A stretch of 64,000 nt of DNA from Mucilaginibacter sp. JRF (GCF_015223065.1 NZ_JADFBY010000003.1:124001-188000), one strand, 5' to 3'. Positions 44,483-53,404 are shown, counted from the first letter of the stretch. Notes: generated from the sequence alone by a model not told the origin. Program-made: numbers and translations.

Positions 44483-46816
44483 ATGAGATACTTTTTATTG
44501 CTGTTAATGTTCGTGTATGCCCCGTTCGCGTTCGCTCAAACAAGCGAGGCTTATGTGCAGCGTGGCAATGCCAAGGCCAATGCCGGTAACCAGCAGGGCG
44601 CGGTTGATGAATTTACCAAGGCTATTGAGGCTAATCCTAAAAACATTACCGCCTATTTTTACCGTGGCAACGCCAACGGCAACATGCAAAACTTTAAGGG
44701 CGCGATAGATGATTTTACAGCCGTTATAGAACTAAAGGCCGATTACCCGAACGCTTACTTTTACCGGGCCAACGCCAAAAGCAACCTTAAACAATATAAG
44801 GATGCCATTGCCGATTTTGACAGGGCCGTGCTGCAAAACAGCCGCAATGCCGATATTTTTCACTACCGCGCCAATGCCAAACTGAACGTGGGCGACAATA
44901 ACGGCGCTATTACTGATTTTACAAGAGCCATCGGCCTTAACCCTAAAAAGTACGAGCTTTTTGAGTATCGTGGCGTAGCCCGTGCCAACATTCGTGATTT
45001 TAATGGTGCCGTGGCTGATTATACGCAATCCATCAAATTGAATCCCCGTAATGCCGATGTGTATTACTATCGTGCCAATTCAAAGAGCAACCTGGCCGAT
45101 TTTAAGGGAGCGATAGCTGATTTTGATAAGGCCCTGCAACTTAACCCTCGCAACTCCGAAGCTTTTTATTATCGTGGTAACGCTAAAAGCAATATTAACG
45201 ACAATAAGGGTGCTATTGATGATTACAACATGGCCATTAAGCTTAACCCAAAGCTTACCGACCTGTATCATTACCTGGGCAATGCCCGCAGCAATACATC
45301 AGACAATAAAGGCGCTATTGCCGATTATACCAAGGCCATTGAGCTTAACCCGGTTAATGCCGAGTTGTACTTGTATCGTGGTATAGCTTATAAAAACATG
45401 AGCGAGGCTGATTCGGCAATGGAAGATATTAACCGTGCTATCCGCCTTAACCCCAAATATGCCGATGCTTATTTGAATCGTGCTTACCTGCATGTGGATA
45501 GTCAGCGTTATGAGGCCGCTGTGATGGATGCCGATAGCGGACTAATATTCAGCCCGAAAAATGATAACCTTTTCGCGCTGCGCGGCAAGGCTAAGTATTA
45601 CATGCAGGATACTACGGCCGCTTTAGAGGATATTAAAAAAGCACTTGAACTTAACCCGCAAAGCGAAACCGCATACAATACCCGCGCCGACCTTAAAGCC
45701 GATATGGGCCAGTATGCTGAAGCCATAAAGGATTACGACAAGGTGCTGGCCATTAACCCCGGCCGTACCGATATTTATACCAAGCGTGGCGATGCCAAGG
45801 CCGGTGCAGGCAATAACAAAGCGGCCATGCTCGATTATGAAAAGGCGCTTGAGCTTAACCCTAAAAATGAGCCGGCCATACTGAACCTCGGCATCGCTAA
45901 AGATAAGCTGAGCGATTATAACGGTGCCATTAAACTGTACAATGCAGGCTTGGCTATTAATCCAAAAAACAAATTCTTTTACCTGCAACGTGGTATTACC
46001 CGCAGCCATCTGGATGGCTCACGTGTGGCATTCCTTGATTTTGACAGAGCCATTGCGCTTGATAGTAATTTTGCCGAGGCCTACGGTAACCGTGGTTTAG
46101 AAAAGCTGCGCGACCGTGACAGCGAAGGCGGATGGGTTGACCTTAACCATGCCATACAGCTAAACCCTGCACCGGAGAATTACCTGCTGCTTGGCGGTGC
46201 CAAAATGGAGCAGAAAGAATATCAGGGCGCATTGGATTATTATAGCTTAGCCATTGAGAAAGCCCCTCGCAATATTAAGGCTTACATGATGCGCGGCATA
46301 GTAAAAAGCCTGCTGGCCGATACCGCCGGTTGCTTCGATGATTTTAATACCGCATTTAAAATTGAACCACAAAACGAGAACATTTACATAGAACGATCAA
46401 AGGCACGCCTAAACCTGCGCGACTCGATAGCCGCGGTAAAGGATTGTAATACCGCTATTGATCTGAACTCACAAAATGCTTCGGCGCATTTACAAAGGGG
46501 CGTTGCTAAATTCGCACTGAAGGATTCGCGCGGGGCTATACAGGATTATACCGAGGCCTTACGCTTGCAGGATAACCTGAAACAAGCCTACATTCGTCGT
46601 GGCGAGGCTAAAGCACGTTTGCGTAATTATGCCGATGCCATTACCGATTATAACACCGCCTTAAGCTATAACGACCGCGATAAGCAAGCCTACTATCTGC
46701 GTGGTTTGGCGCGCATATCGCAAAAGGAAAAAGAAAGCGGTTGCCTTGACCTCAGCAAATCGGGCGAGCTGGGCTTGAAAGAAGCTTACGATGCCATACG
46801 CAAATACTGCAATTGA
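44483..46816 (+). CDS. Large secreted TPR-repeat protein
   Basis: 777 residues: signal peptide (1-18), then about twenty TPR-like repeats of roughly 34 residues with the pattern YFYRGNAKSN...GAIADFDKAL-LNP, running to the C-terminus. TPR solenoids bind protein partners. It is last in the run of AXE1-like and barrel-like genes (36-base gap), so it could scaffold them in the periplasm; that is inference. No enzymatic domain is seen. Confidence 0.88.
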   Translation: MRYFLLLLMFVYAPFAFAQTSEAYVQRGNAKANAGNQQGAVDEFTKAIEANPKNITAYFYRGNANGNMQNFKGAIDDFTAVIELKADYPNAYFYRANAKSNLKQYKDAIADFDRAVLQNSRNADIFHYRANAKLNVGDNNGAITDFTRAIGLNPKKYELFEYRGVARANIRDFNGAVADYTQSIKLNPRNADVYYYRANSKSNLADFKGAIADFDKALQLNPRNSEAFYYRGNAKSNINDNKGAIDDYNMAIKLNPKLTDLYHYLGNARSNTSDNKGAIADYTKAIELNPVNAELYLYRGIAYKNMSEADSAMEDINRAIRLNPKYADAYLNRAYLHVDSQRYEAAVMDADSGLIFSPKNDNLFALRGKAKYYMQDTTAALEDIKKALELNPQSETAYNTRADLKADMGQYAEAIKDYDKVLAINPGRTDIYTKRGDAKAGAGNNKAAMLDYEKALELNPKNEPAILNLGIAKDKLSDYNGAIKLYNAGLAINPKNKFFYLQRGITRSHLDGSRVAFLDFDRAIALDSNFAEAYGNRGLEKLRDRDSEGGWVDLNHAIQLNPAPENYLLLGGAKMEQKEYQGALDYYSLAIEKAPRNIKAYMMRGIVKSLLADTAGCFDDFNTAFKIEPQNENIYIERSKARLNLRDSIAAVKDCNTAIDLNSQNASAHLQRGVAKFALKDSRGAIQDYTEALRLQDNLKQAYIRRGEAKARLRNYADAITDYNTALSYNDRDKQAYYLRGLARISQKEKESGCLDLSKSGELGLKEAYDAIRKYCN

Positions 46817-46878
46817 TTCGCGCGACGCAAAAACCATCCGAAAATAAAAGGGCAATAAAAAAACGAAGGATTTTTTAA

Positions 46879-47097
46879 TTAAAATTCCTGACGGGTGCGC
46901 TGTATCATGCGCTTGCGGTCGCTAACGTTTTTGTAGGGGAAAAGGTTATCAGCAATGAGCGAATACAGCAGCACATTTACCGCCGGTATATAAAATACTG
47001 CCTGAACATCAGGATGGTCGCGGTAAAAAACCACGCACAACAGCAGGCTTAAAAAAGCCACCGCCAGATAAAAGAAGTATTTTACAAATCGTTTCAT
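46879..47097 (-). CDS. Small hypothetical membrane protein
   Basis: 72 residues: two hydrophobic segments (about 5-24 and 32-50) and a basic C-terminus ending RKRMIQRTRQEF. Not recognised. It is on the opposite strand to the TPR gene and lies between it and a convergent-side regulatory-domain protein. Confidence 0.55.
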   Translation of the reverse strand: MKRFVKYFFYLAVAFLSLLLCVVFYRDHPDVQAVFYIPAVNVLLYSLIADNLFPYKNVSDRKRMIQRTRQEF

Positions 47098-47177
47098 TAC
47101 TTAGAGGATATAAAGATATGCAAAAGCCCTGATAATGAGAAATTAAATAAATCAAAATCAGCATAAAAACATACCGT

Positions 47178-48275
47178 TTAATTATCATTAGGCGGCTGAT
47201 AATTTACAGGCAATAATTCGGCTATTCGTTGCTTGGCCCATGCCCCCTCATTAATAACGCTGTGGGGGTCGGTAATAACGCCATTCAAGTCAAAAGCGGC
47301 AAAGTCGCCTATAATATTAATAACAGATGCCTCGTGCCGGGGCGCATCCTTAAGGTTCATGCTCAGCCTGTCCGACTCCGAATTGCGGCGGCGTTTATAC
47401 ATCACGTACAGGCAGTCCTTAAATTGCATGGCAAACAGGGTGCGCACATCAGTATGCCTGATGTAATCGGTTACGTTCAACGGCTGTTTTACCAGGTATT
47501 GCGTGCGGCTTAAAAACCCGCTGCCCTTTGAGGTATCGCGCACCAGGCGCAGTACCTCAAAACGCTCATCGGCCAAACGGTTGCCAATGGCCGATCGTAA
47601 AAAATGCACCTGCGAGCCCTCGTAAGCTTTTTGGCGGTTCTTTTTCCATTTTCGTTTTTGCGAGGCTGTGCCCTTCATCTCCTGCAATAGTGTTGAACCG
47701 GCATAAAACACCAAACCATTACGTGTATCCCTGATAAATTCCTTTAGCAGATACTTGATGTTATAACCCAACTCCGGGTTTTCAATGATCAGGAAATCAT
47801 CCGTTGTACCCCTAAGTACCCGGCCATTGTTGGTATAATCCAGATCGAGTATTTCCGGGTTGAGTATCTTACATTTTGAGGCCAGTTTTGATGAGCCTAA
47901 AAATTCCTTTTTAAAGATATCGAACTTGGCAAACCAGGCGGCATCGGGCCTTACATTAACCTCGTTAAGTACAATTGATTTGGATATCAGCTTAATGTCC
48001 TTTACATCAACATCCGTATTCTCCATAAAAATGCTACCCGTATAAGTTTCATACCCCACTGCCGATACTACAATTTCGTACTTACCGCCGTTAACATCAT
48101 ACAATATAAATTTACCATCGGCAGCGCTCGCGTTGCCAATGGTTGTGTTGTTCAATAATACAGTCGCCTTTTCAATCGGCTTGTTATCGGGAGCATTAAG
48201 CACGCGACCAATTATCTTATTTTGGGCGACACCACTCAGCGGAAAAAATAATATGATAAACAGCCAGAAACGCAT
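47178..48275 (-). CDS. Secreted CarboxypepD_reg-like domain protein
   Basis: 365 residues. Signal peptide (1-17), then a carboxypeptidase-regulatory-like domain (IIGRVLNAPDNKPIEKATVLL to LISKSIVLNEVNV, about 19-108) of the kind that opens TonB receptors. The remaining 250 residues lack a plug or barrel and are rich in basic residues; no family recognised. Such proteins are common in Bacteroidota and may sit at the outer membrane. Confidence 0.75.
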   Translation of the reverse strand: MRFWLFIILFFPLSGVAQNKIIGRVLNAPDNKPIEKATVLLNNTTIGNASAADGKFILYDVNGGKYEIVVSAVGYETYTGSIFMENTDVDVKDIKLISKSIVLNEVNVRPDAAWFAKFDIFKKEFLGSSKLASKCKILNPEILDLDYTNNGRVLRGTTDDFLIIENPELGYNIKYLLKEFIRDTRNGLVFYAGSTLLQEMKGTASQKRKWKKNRQKAYEGSQVHFLRSAIGNRLADERFEVLRLVRDTSKGSGFLSRTQYLVKQPLNVTDYIRHTDVRTLFAMQFKDCLYVMYKRRRNSESDRLSMNLKDAPRHEASVINIIGDFAAFDLNGVITDPHSVINEGAWAKQRIAELLPVNYQPPNDN

Positions 48276-48396
48276 ACAACTAATTATTTAGTTATAAAGA
48301 TATACATCCACTTAAACACTACAAATAAAATTTGCCAAAAATTATGTTAAACCTTTCGGGCTTAATTTGTTCTTACCCATATAAACACATTACAAT

Positions 48397-48810
48397 ATGA
48401 AAAGAATTTTGACACTCGCGCTATTACTTGGAGTTGTTTTGCTGGCATCATCATGCCGTAAAGAGGTAACCCAGGTTATACAGCCCAACCAAACCGTAGT
48501 ATTCCCGGTAACAGCAGCATCATGGCAGTATGATGAAGCTCGTAATACATGGTACGTAAATTTAGATATGCCTGAAATAGACAGCTATATTCAGGAAAAT
48601 GGTGGTGTATTGGTTTACATGAACCGTGAAGGCGATGGTTATGAGCAAGTACCATTTCTGTACGATCAGATCACTTACTCATACGTAACCTTTACAGGTG
48701 GTATACAGCTTGTGGCGCAATATTATGATGCAGATGCTTCAACTGCACCGGAGCCTCCACGCCCGGCATCATCAACCATTAAAGTTGTAATTATTGATTC
48801 GGTACCGTAA
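48397..48810 (+). CDS. Small lipoprotein
   Basis: 137 residues. Lipobox VLLASSC with lipidated C20. The mature part is beta-rich (TVVFPVTAASWQYDEARNTWYVNLDMPEI) and ends in a Pro-rich stretch (EPPRPASS). Function unknown; not recognised beyond the lipoprotein signal. Single-gene unit. Confidence 0.75.
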   Translation: MKRILTLALLLGVVLLASSCRKEVTQVIQPNQTVVFPVTAASWQYDEARNTWYVNLDMPEIDSYIQENGGVLVYMNREGDGYEQVPFLYDQITYSYVTFTGGIQLVAQYYDADASTAPEPPRPASSTIKVVIIDSVP

Positions 48811-48863
48811 CCGGTATATATTCCTTTTTTTGCAGATGCCTCCTGAACACCGGGAGGCATTTG

Positions 48864-49916
48864 TTATTTATAGGCTTCCTGCTTTTTTGGGAATAGTAAC
48901 GAAGCCACTACGCTTATTACCAGTATACCCACTATAACAAACAGCGAGTGTATGGTATCAAATCCCCACTCCTCAAAATAATGACCAACAAGCATTTTTA
49001 TGCCGATAAATACCAGCAGCGCCGCCAAGCCTACCTTGAGGTAATGGAACTTTTCGATAATATTCACCAACAAAAAGAACATGGAGCGCAAGCCTAAAAT
49101 GGCGAATATGTTGGAGAAGAACACGATATACGGATCTTTAGTCACCGAAAATATAGCCGGGATAGAATCAACAGCGAATATTACATCGGTAAACTCAATA
49201 ATCAACAATACTAAAAATAATGGGGTAAGCAAGGTTTTACCATCGCGCTTTACAAAGAAGCGGCCGCCCTCAAACCTGGGGTGTATACCAAAATACTTTG
49301 AGGCGAACTTTACAACCTTGTGGTTCTGCGGGTCTATCTTTTCGTCCTGATTACGGTTGATGAACATGGTGATACCTGTGTAAACCAAAAACGCACCGAA
49401 CACATACAATATCCAGTGGAAATTCTCGATCAGCGCGGCACCCAAAAATATGAACGCGAAACGCATGGCCACCGCGCCCAGTATGCCCCATAGCAGCACC
49501 TTGTGGTAATACTTCTCCTCCACCCCAAAGGCCGAAAAAATAAGCACCATCACAAATATATTATCAACCGAGAGGGCGTACTCCACCACGTAACCGGTAA
49601 TAAATTCGAGCCCGAGATTTTTTTGATAGATGGCCAAACTACCCTCAAAGTCGGCAGGATTGAGTTTTAGCTTGTGGGCACTTTCGATATTCTTTTTTTG
49701 CAGGTCGGCAAAGTTTTCGATGCCGTGCAGCAGGTGCCCGTATTGGGTAATGAGCCAGTAAAAGGTTAACGCTAAAATTATCCATACGCCACTCATGATG
49801 GCGGCTTGTTTAACACTTACCGGTTTGTTGCTTTTAGCAAACATACCGAGGTCAATAGCAAGCATAAGCCCTATAAAAACTATAAAGCCGATGATAAAAA
49901 TAAGCTCATTTGCCAT
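48864..49916 (-). CDS. TerC-family integral membrane protein (Alx-like)
   Basis: 350 residues with seven or more transmembrane helices. TerC core: LEFITGYVVEYALSVDNIFVMVLIFSAFGV and later LIIEFTDVIFAVDSIPAIFSVTKDPYIVFFSNIFAILGLRSM, holding the conserved Asp residues in membrane helices. The family is linked to metal (Mn) export and tellurite resistance. Its ATG overlaps the stop of the polyprenyl synthase gene by one base, so it is the second gene of a two-gene operon. Confidence 0.93.
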   Translation of the reverse strand: MANELIFIIGFIVFIGLMLAIDLGMFAKSNKPVSVKQAAIMSGVWIILALTFYWLITQYGHLLHGIENFADLQKKNIESAHKLKLNPADFEGSLAIYQKNLGLEFITGYVVEYALSVDNIFVMVLIFSAFGVEEKYYHKVLLWGILGAVAMRFAFIFLGAALIENFHWILYVFGAFLVYTGITMFINRNQDEKIDPQNHKVVKFASKYFGIHPRFEGGRFFVKRDGKTLLTPLFLVLLIIEFTDVIFAVDSIPAIFSVTKDPYIVFFSNIFAILGLRSMFFLLVNIIEKFHYLKVGLAALLVFIGIKMLVGHYFEEWGFDTIHSLFVIVGILVISVVASLLFPKKQEAYK

Positions 49917-50887
49917 TATTTATTTCTTTCGGTAGTGTAACGCACTAATTGTTCCAAACCGGTGCGGGCATCCCCTTCGGGAAAGGTGCGGAGAATATCG
50001 AACGCCCTGTCCTGGTACTTTTTCATCTGCGTTTCGGCATATTCCAGTCCGCCGGTTTGTTTCACGAAATTAATGATCTGCATGATCTTTTCAGGCTCAT
50101 CGTTATGATTTTTAACGAGGCTCATCATGCGCTTTTTTAATCCCGGTTCGGCATTTTTAAGCGCATAGATCAACGGCAGGGTAACCTTTTTCTCCTTGAT
50201 ATCGATACCCAGCGGTTTGCCCACATCATCGGTACCAAAATCAAACATATCATCCTTTATCTGGAAAGCGATGCCGATGTTCTCGCCAAAGTCGTGCATC
50301 TTTTTCACCACCTCGTCGCTTGCCCCGGCTGATGCCGCCCCGCAGGCACAACAGGCCGCAATAAGCGATGCCGTTTTTTGGCGGATAACCTCGTAATAAA
50401 CAGGCTCATCAACATCCATGCGGCGTACCTTTTCAACTTGCAGCAACTCACCCTCGCTCATTTGCTTAACCGCTTCGGATACTATTTTGAGCAGCATAAA
50501 ATCGCCATTATCAATTGATAGCAGCAGGCCTTTTGAGAGCAGGTAATCGCCCACTAAAACGGCTATCTTATTTTTCCAGAGGGCATTGATGGAGAAAAAG
50601 CCGCGGCGCTGGTAAGAGTTATCAACCACATCATCATGCACCAGCGTGGCGGTGTGCAGCAGCTCAACCAGCGCGGCCCCCCGGTGGGTAGCCTCATTGA
50701 TGCCCCCGCAAATGCTGGCCGAAAAGAAAACGAACATTGGCCGTATTTGCTTACCCTTACGCTTAACAATATAATGCGTTATACGATCGAGCAAGGGCAC
50801 CGAGCTCTGCATAGATGCTTTGAACTTGGCCTCGAACGCGTCAATATCGGCAGCAATAGGCTTTTTAATTTCGTTAATGCCGGGCAT
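49916..50887 (-). CDS. Polyprenyl diphosphate synthase (octaprenyl/solanesyl type)
   Basis: 323 residues. GKQIRP (45-50), first Asp-rich motif DDVVD (85-89), second DDMFD (212-216). It condenses isopentenyl diphosphate onto an allylic primer, giving the side chain of menaquinone. The catalytic motifs are complete. TerC follows in the same transcript (overlap TAATG). Confidence 0.93.
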   Translation of the reverse strand: MPGINEIKKPIAADIDAFEAKFKASMQSSVPLLDRITHYIVKRKGKQIRPMFVFFSASICGGINEATHRGAALVELLHTATLVHDDVVDNSYQRRGFFSINALWKNKIAVLVGDYLLSKGLLLSIDNGDFMLLKIVSEAVKQMSEGELLQVEKVRRMDVDEPVYYEVIRQKTASLIAACCACGAASAGASDEVVKKMHDFGENIGIAFQIKDDMFDFGTDDVGKPLGIDIKEKKVTLPLIYALKNAEPGLKKRMMSLVKNHNDEPEKIMQIINFVKQTGGLEYAETQMKKYQDRAFDILRTFPEGDARTGLEQLVRYTTERNK

Positions 50888-51089
50888 TTAAACTTTGGTA
50901 CAGATTGATAAATACTTATAGCAACAGGCTAACAGCAGGCAAACATAAGCTAAAAAAAAGCGATATGCACAAGGCTACAAAAAATTTTAGATAGCGATTA
51001 AACTTTCGGCGCCCGGCAGCATCTAACAATACAGTGAACGTGGAATAGGTGAGTTTAGATTAGTTTTACTTTTATGTTTATGAGAGCGT

Positions 51090-51124
51090 AGCGAAATCGG
51101 GGTAATGGCCGGTTTCGCTTTTTT
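51090..51124 (+). terminator. Plus-strand terminator without a recognised upstream gene
   Basis: 11-bp stem 51090-51100 with 51109-51119 (one G-U), followed by a run of T. The upstream plus-strand stretch (50888-51089) has no open frame; only a small RNA could explain it. Confidence 0.6.
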
Positions 51125-51147
51125 ATTTAAAGCTGATTTTAATGTAT

Positions 51148-51155
51148 TACCTTTG
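51148..51155 (+). promoter_or_regulatory. Promoter element of tRNA-Ser
   Basis: TACCTTTG matches the TAnnTTTG consensus, 22 bases before the tRNA's 5' end. Confidence 0.5.
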
Positions 51156-51176
51156 CTGCCCCACAAGCATAAATAC

Positions 51177-51264
51177 GGAGAGGTGTCTGAGTGGTCGAAA
51201 GAGCACGCCTGGAAAGTGTGTATACGCCAAAAGCGTATCGAGGGTTCGAATCCCTCCCTCTCCG
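51177..51264 (+). tRNA. tRNA-Ser(GGA)
   Basis: An 88-base cloverleaf: acceptor GGAGAGG paired with CCTCTCC, anticodon stem 51204-51208/51216-51220, loop CTGGAAA with anticodon GGA (51211-51213), long variable arm typical of serine, T arm GAGGG-TTCGAAT-CCCTC, discriminator G. No CCA is encoded. Confidence 0.96.
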
Positions 51265-51288
51265 CCTCCGCCCGCCGAAGCGGGCTAC

Positions 51289-51310
51289 GGCGGATGAAAT
51301 CCGCCATCTT
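51289..51310 (+). terminator. Terminator of tRNA-Ser
   Basis: 7-bp perfect stem 51289-51295 with 51299-51305 and a three-base loop, then ATCTTTTT. A GC-rich hairpin GCCCGC-CGAA-GCGGGC (51270-51285) stands between tRNA and terminator. Confidence 0.75.
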
Positions 51311-51356
51311 TTTGCAAGCGTTTCGCTTATTAATTTATTCCTTTAATATTTGCAAT

Positions 51357-51383
51357 AACCACAAGCGGGACGCTTGCGGGAGC
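51357..51383 (+). repeat. REP-like 27-bp repeat, copy 1
   Basis: Its reverse complement is found perfectly at 52337-52363. The unit contains an internal palindrome (CAAGCG-GGA-CGCTTG) as REP elements do. It lies ten bases beyond the LRR-like gene's stop. Confidence 0.8.
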
Positions 51384-51393
51384 GTGGGCAATT

Positions 51394-52269
51394 CTATAAG
51401 CCATTAATGAGGTTAATTTTATCAATTTCTTCATTGGTATAATTATAATTTCTTCTGTTTTGAAATGCTACCTGCTTGATTCCGATACAAGGTGATACAT
51501 CACCATCTATAATATTGGTTGACTCCCAAAAAGTAAACTGCTTAAGCTTTTTTAACTTAGTTAAAGCTTTTATAGAATCTATTTCGCCACAATTGTTAAC
51601 TCCCAATTCCTCTAAATTCGATAATAAAGCAACTTCCTCAATTGAAGAAATTGCTTTACAGGTTAATAAATTAAGTTCACTTAATGTGCTTGATAAATTT
51701 TCGATCCCTTTTAATGAAGAAAGTTTACGATTGTAGTTAAGTGACAGCGATTTAAGTTTCAAAGATTCTATACCATCAATAACTTTTATTGGCGAACTCC
51801 CTATCTTCACACGCTTCAAATTAATTAAACCTGACAACATGGATAAGTCGTGCGCTTTATAGGCGTATAGAGTCAGATCTTCTAACGAAATGCAAGATTC
51901 CAAATTTCTGTTCTTCGTATTCCATTCAACTGAACACCTCTGCAAGTGAGGAAATAGATTAAAGTGAATACCCTGTATAACCCTTTTTGTGATACGCATT
52001 TTCCTCAGGTTATCCAAAAAATGTATACCACTGATATCGATATCTCCTCCTGGAATTATTGTAATTTCATCTACGAAAGAGTAGTGTTCCAAAAAATCAA
52101 TTTTTTCTTTTGTGAAACCAGCTGTATAATTAAGTTGAATTTTTGTTATGTTGTGGTCAAGCATAAAATTCTTCGCTGATAAAGTATTATTATCATTGAT
52201 CAATATGTGCCAATCAATACCATCGTAGGTAACCAAGCTAAACCCCTGTTTGTTAATAATTTCCCCCAT
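51394..52269 (-). CDS. Leucine-rich-repeat-like protein, origin uncertain
   Basis: 291 residues from the ATG at 52269 (MGEIINKQGF). An upstream in-frame ATG at 52431 would translate through the REP-like repeat and is rejected. Several irregular LRR units are visible, for example LKSLSLNYNRKLSSLKGIENL, LSELNLLTCKAISSIEEV and LEELGVNNCGEIDSIKAL. No signal peptide or catalytic domain. More AT-rich than its neighbours and bracketed by inverted REP-like copies, so it looks transferred. A protein-binding role is likely; target unknown. Confidence 0.75.
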   Translation of the reverse strand: MGEIINKQGFSLVTYDGIDWHILINDNNTLSAKNFMLDHNITKIQLNYTAGFTKEKIDFLEHYSFVDEITIIPGGDIDISGIHFLDNLRKMRITKRVIQGIHFNLFPHLQRCSVEWNTKNRNLESCISLEDLTLYAYKAHDLSMLSGLINLKRVKIGSSPIKVIDGIESLKLKSLSLNYNRKLSSLKGIENLSSTLSELNLLTCKAISSIEEVALLSNLEELGVNNCGEIDSIKALTKLKKLKQFTFWESTNIIDGDVSPCIGIKQVAFQNRRNYNYTNEEIDKINLINGL

Positions 52270-52336
52270 AATAATTAATTTATTAACACCGTTATAGTTC
52301 CTGTTGAAATAACTTGATTTTTCATTTCGCTTCCCT

Positions 52337-52363
52337 GCTCCCGCAAGCGTCCCGCTTGTGGTT
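52337..52363 (-). repeat. REP-like 27-bp repeat, copy 2 (inverted)
   Basis: Exact inverted copy of 51357-51383, lying 67 bases upstream of the LRR-like gene's start. Confidence 0.8.
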
Positions 52364-52474
52364 GATGAATAGTCCTTATAGTTTAAGGCCAAAGTATTGC
52401 AATTATAGGAGTAAAATTTATCAAAACCCATGCTATCGCAATCATCCCGATATAGTGCGACTATCTCAACCTGC

Positions 52475-52482
52475 TATATTTG
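52475..52482 (+). promoter_or_regulatory. TAnnTTTG promoter element abutting the next ATG
   Basis: TATATTTG ends three bases before the ATG at 52486, predicting a leaderless transcript. Confidence 0.5.
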
Positions 52483-52485
52483 TTT

Positions 52486-52782
52486 ATGCATCACGAAATT
52501 CACATCTATTTAGGATCTGGCCGTATAGGCAAGTTGTCCAGGTATAAATTCCCCGTAGGAGAAAAACATTCATTCTTACTATATCTTAAAGCAGCGATCA
52601 ACACAGATCTTGACCTGACCGATGCAGAGAAAGCTGTCGCAAATTATGGCCTGTACGAAATTGAATTTTCCAAATTTGGAAAGATAAGCCCAGACAGGGT
52701 GAACGACGACGAAACAAGGGATAATTATAATAATGCGATGGCTACAGGTTCAACTTTGATTGTGTATTCTGATCCTATTTAA
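52486..52782 (+). CDS. Small hypothetical protein
   Basis: 98 residues, starting MHHEIHIYLGSGR; not recognised. It has a mixed alpha-beta pattern with many charged residues (EKHSFLLYLKAAINTD; YEIEFSKFGKISPDRVNDDETRD) and no signal or membrane segment, so it is probably cytoplasmic. A promoter match abuts the start and a terminator follows the stop, which supports it as a real single-gene unit. Confidence 0.65.
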   Translation: MHHEIHIYLGSGRIGKLSRYKFPVGEKHSFLLYLKAAINTDLDLTDAEKAVANYGLYEIEFSKFGKISPDRVNDDETRDNYNNAMATGSTLIVYSDPI

Positions 52783-52796
52783 TTTGACCAAACCAA

Positions 52797-52823
52797 AAAA
52801 GCGCCCTTTCAAGCGCTTTTAAT
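52797..52823. terminator. Terminator after the small hypothetical gene
   Basis: Stem AAAAGCGC (52797-52804) with GCGCTTTT (52813-52820). Confidence 0.7.
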
Positions 52824-52888
52824 TTGTAATAAGGGTTTTAGGTGAGTTATCGTTAGCTTGAGCGTGAACTATAAGCGCGGGTTAATGA

Positions 52889-52923
52889 ACCCCGCAGGCT
52901 TGGCGGGCAAGGCGCTGCGGGGT
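52889..52923. repeat. GC-rich inverted repeat
   Basis: Stem ACCCCGCAG (52889-52897) with CTGCGGGGT (52915-52923), loop rich in GGC. It lies just before the YiaA gene's stop and could be a repeat remnant or terminator of that gene. Confidence 0.45.
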
Positions 52924-52936
52924 GGTAACCGCTACG

Positions 52937-53404
52937 TTACAGTTCTTTATCCTCAAACATTTTGGCGTCGCGGGTATTTTTTTGTACGGCAATGGCCGAG
53001 AACATGCTCAGGCAGAATGCCATAGCGTAAAAGCCTTTTTCGCTTAGTGTAATATCGGCATTCCACAGGCCGATGGTTAGCAGCACCATGGCGGCTATGG
53101 TGGCAAACCAGCTCAGGCCGTAATAAAGTTCAGATACCATGAGTCCTTCGGCCCTGTCCCGCACACTTTTTTGCACGGAGATTACAGCGAACAGGCCGAA
53201 TAATAAGATGGTGAAATAATATCCTTTTTCGTTCAACTGTATGCTCGCATTCCATAAGCCGGTGCAATAACCCACCATTCCGGCTAATAAGGCAAACCAC
53301 GATGCGCCTATGAACGCGCCGGTAGGTTTAAAGGGATTTCTGCCCTCTTTACCATGTTTTACTGTTGATGATAATTCTTCTGTTCTGTGTTGTAGCGGTT
53401 CCAT
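52937..53404 (-). CDS. YiaA/YiaB-family inner-membrane protein
   Basis: 155 residues, two copies of the two-helix YiaAB unit: PTGAFIGASWFALLAGMVGYCTGLWNASIQLNEKGYY and LYYGLSWFATIAAMVLLTIGLWNADITLSEKGFYA. Each unit ends with a conserved SVQK/AVQKNTRD-type stretch. Function in the membrane is unknown (YiaA in E. coli is uncharacterised). Single gene. Confidence 0.85.
   Translation of the reverse strand: MEPLQHRTEELSSTVKHGKEGRNPFKPTGAFIGASWFALLAGMVGYCTGLWNASIQLNEKGYYFTILLFGLFAVISVQKSVRDRAEGLMVSELYYGLSWFATIAAMVLLTIGLWNADITLSEKGFYAMAFCLSMFSAIAVQKNTRDAKMFEDKEL

Noticed and set aside
45080..46009. Antisense frames over the TPR gene
   Set aside because: Repeat-driven open frames complementary to TPR codons; no independent support.
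51105..51407. Plus-strand frame spanning tRNA-Ser
   Set aside because: It reads through the tRNA, its terminator and the REP-like repeat, so it is not a gene.
52270..52431. N-terminal 54 residues of the long LRR frame
   Set aside because: This part is encoded by the REP-like repeat and flank; the ATG at 52269 is the natural start.
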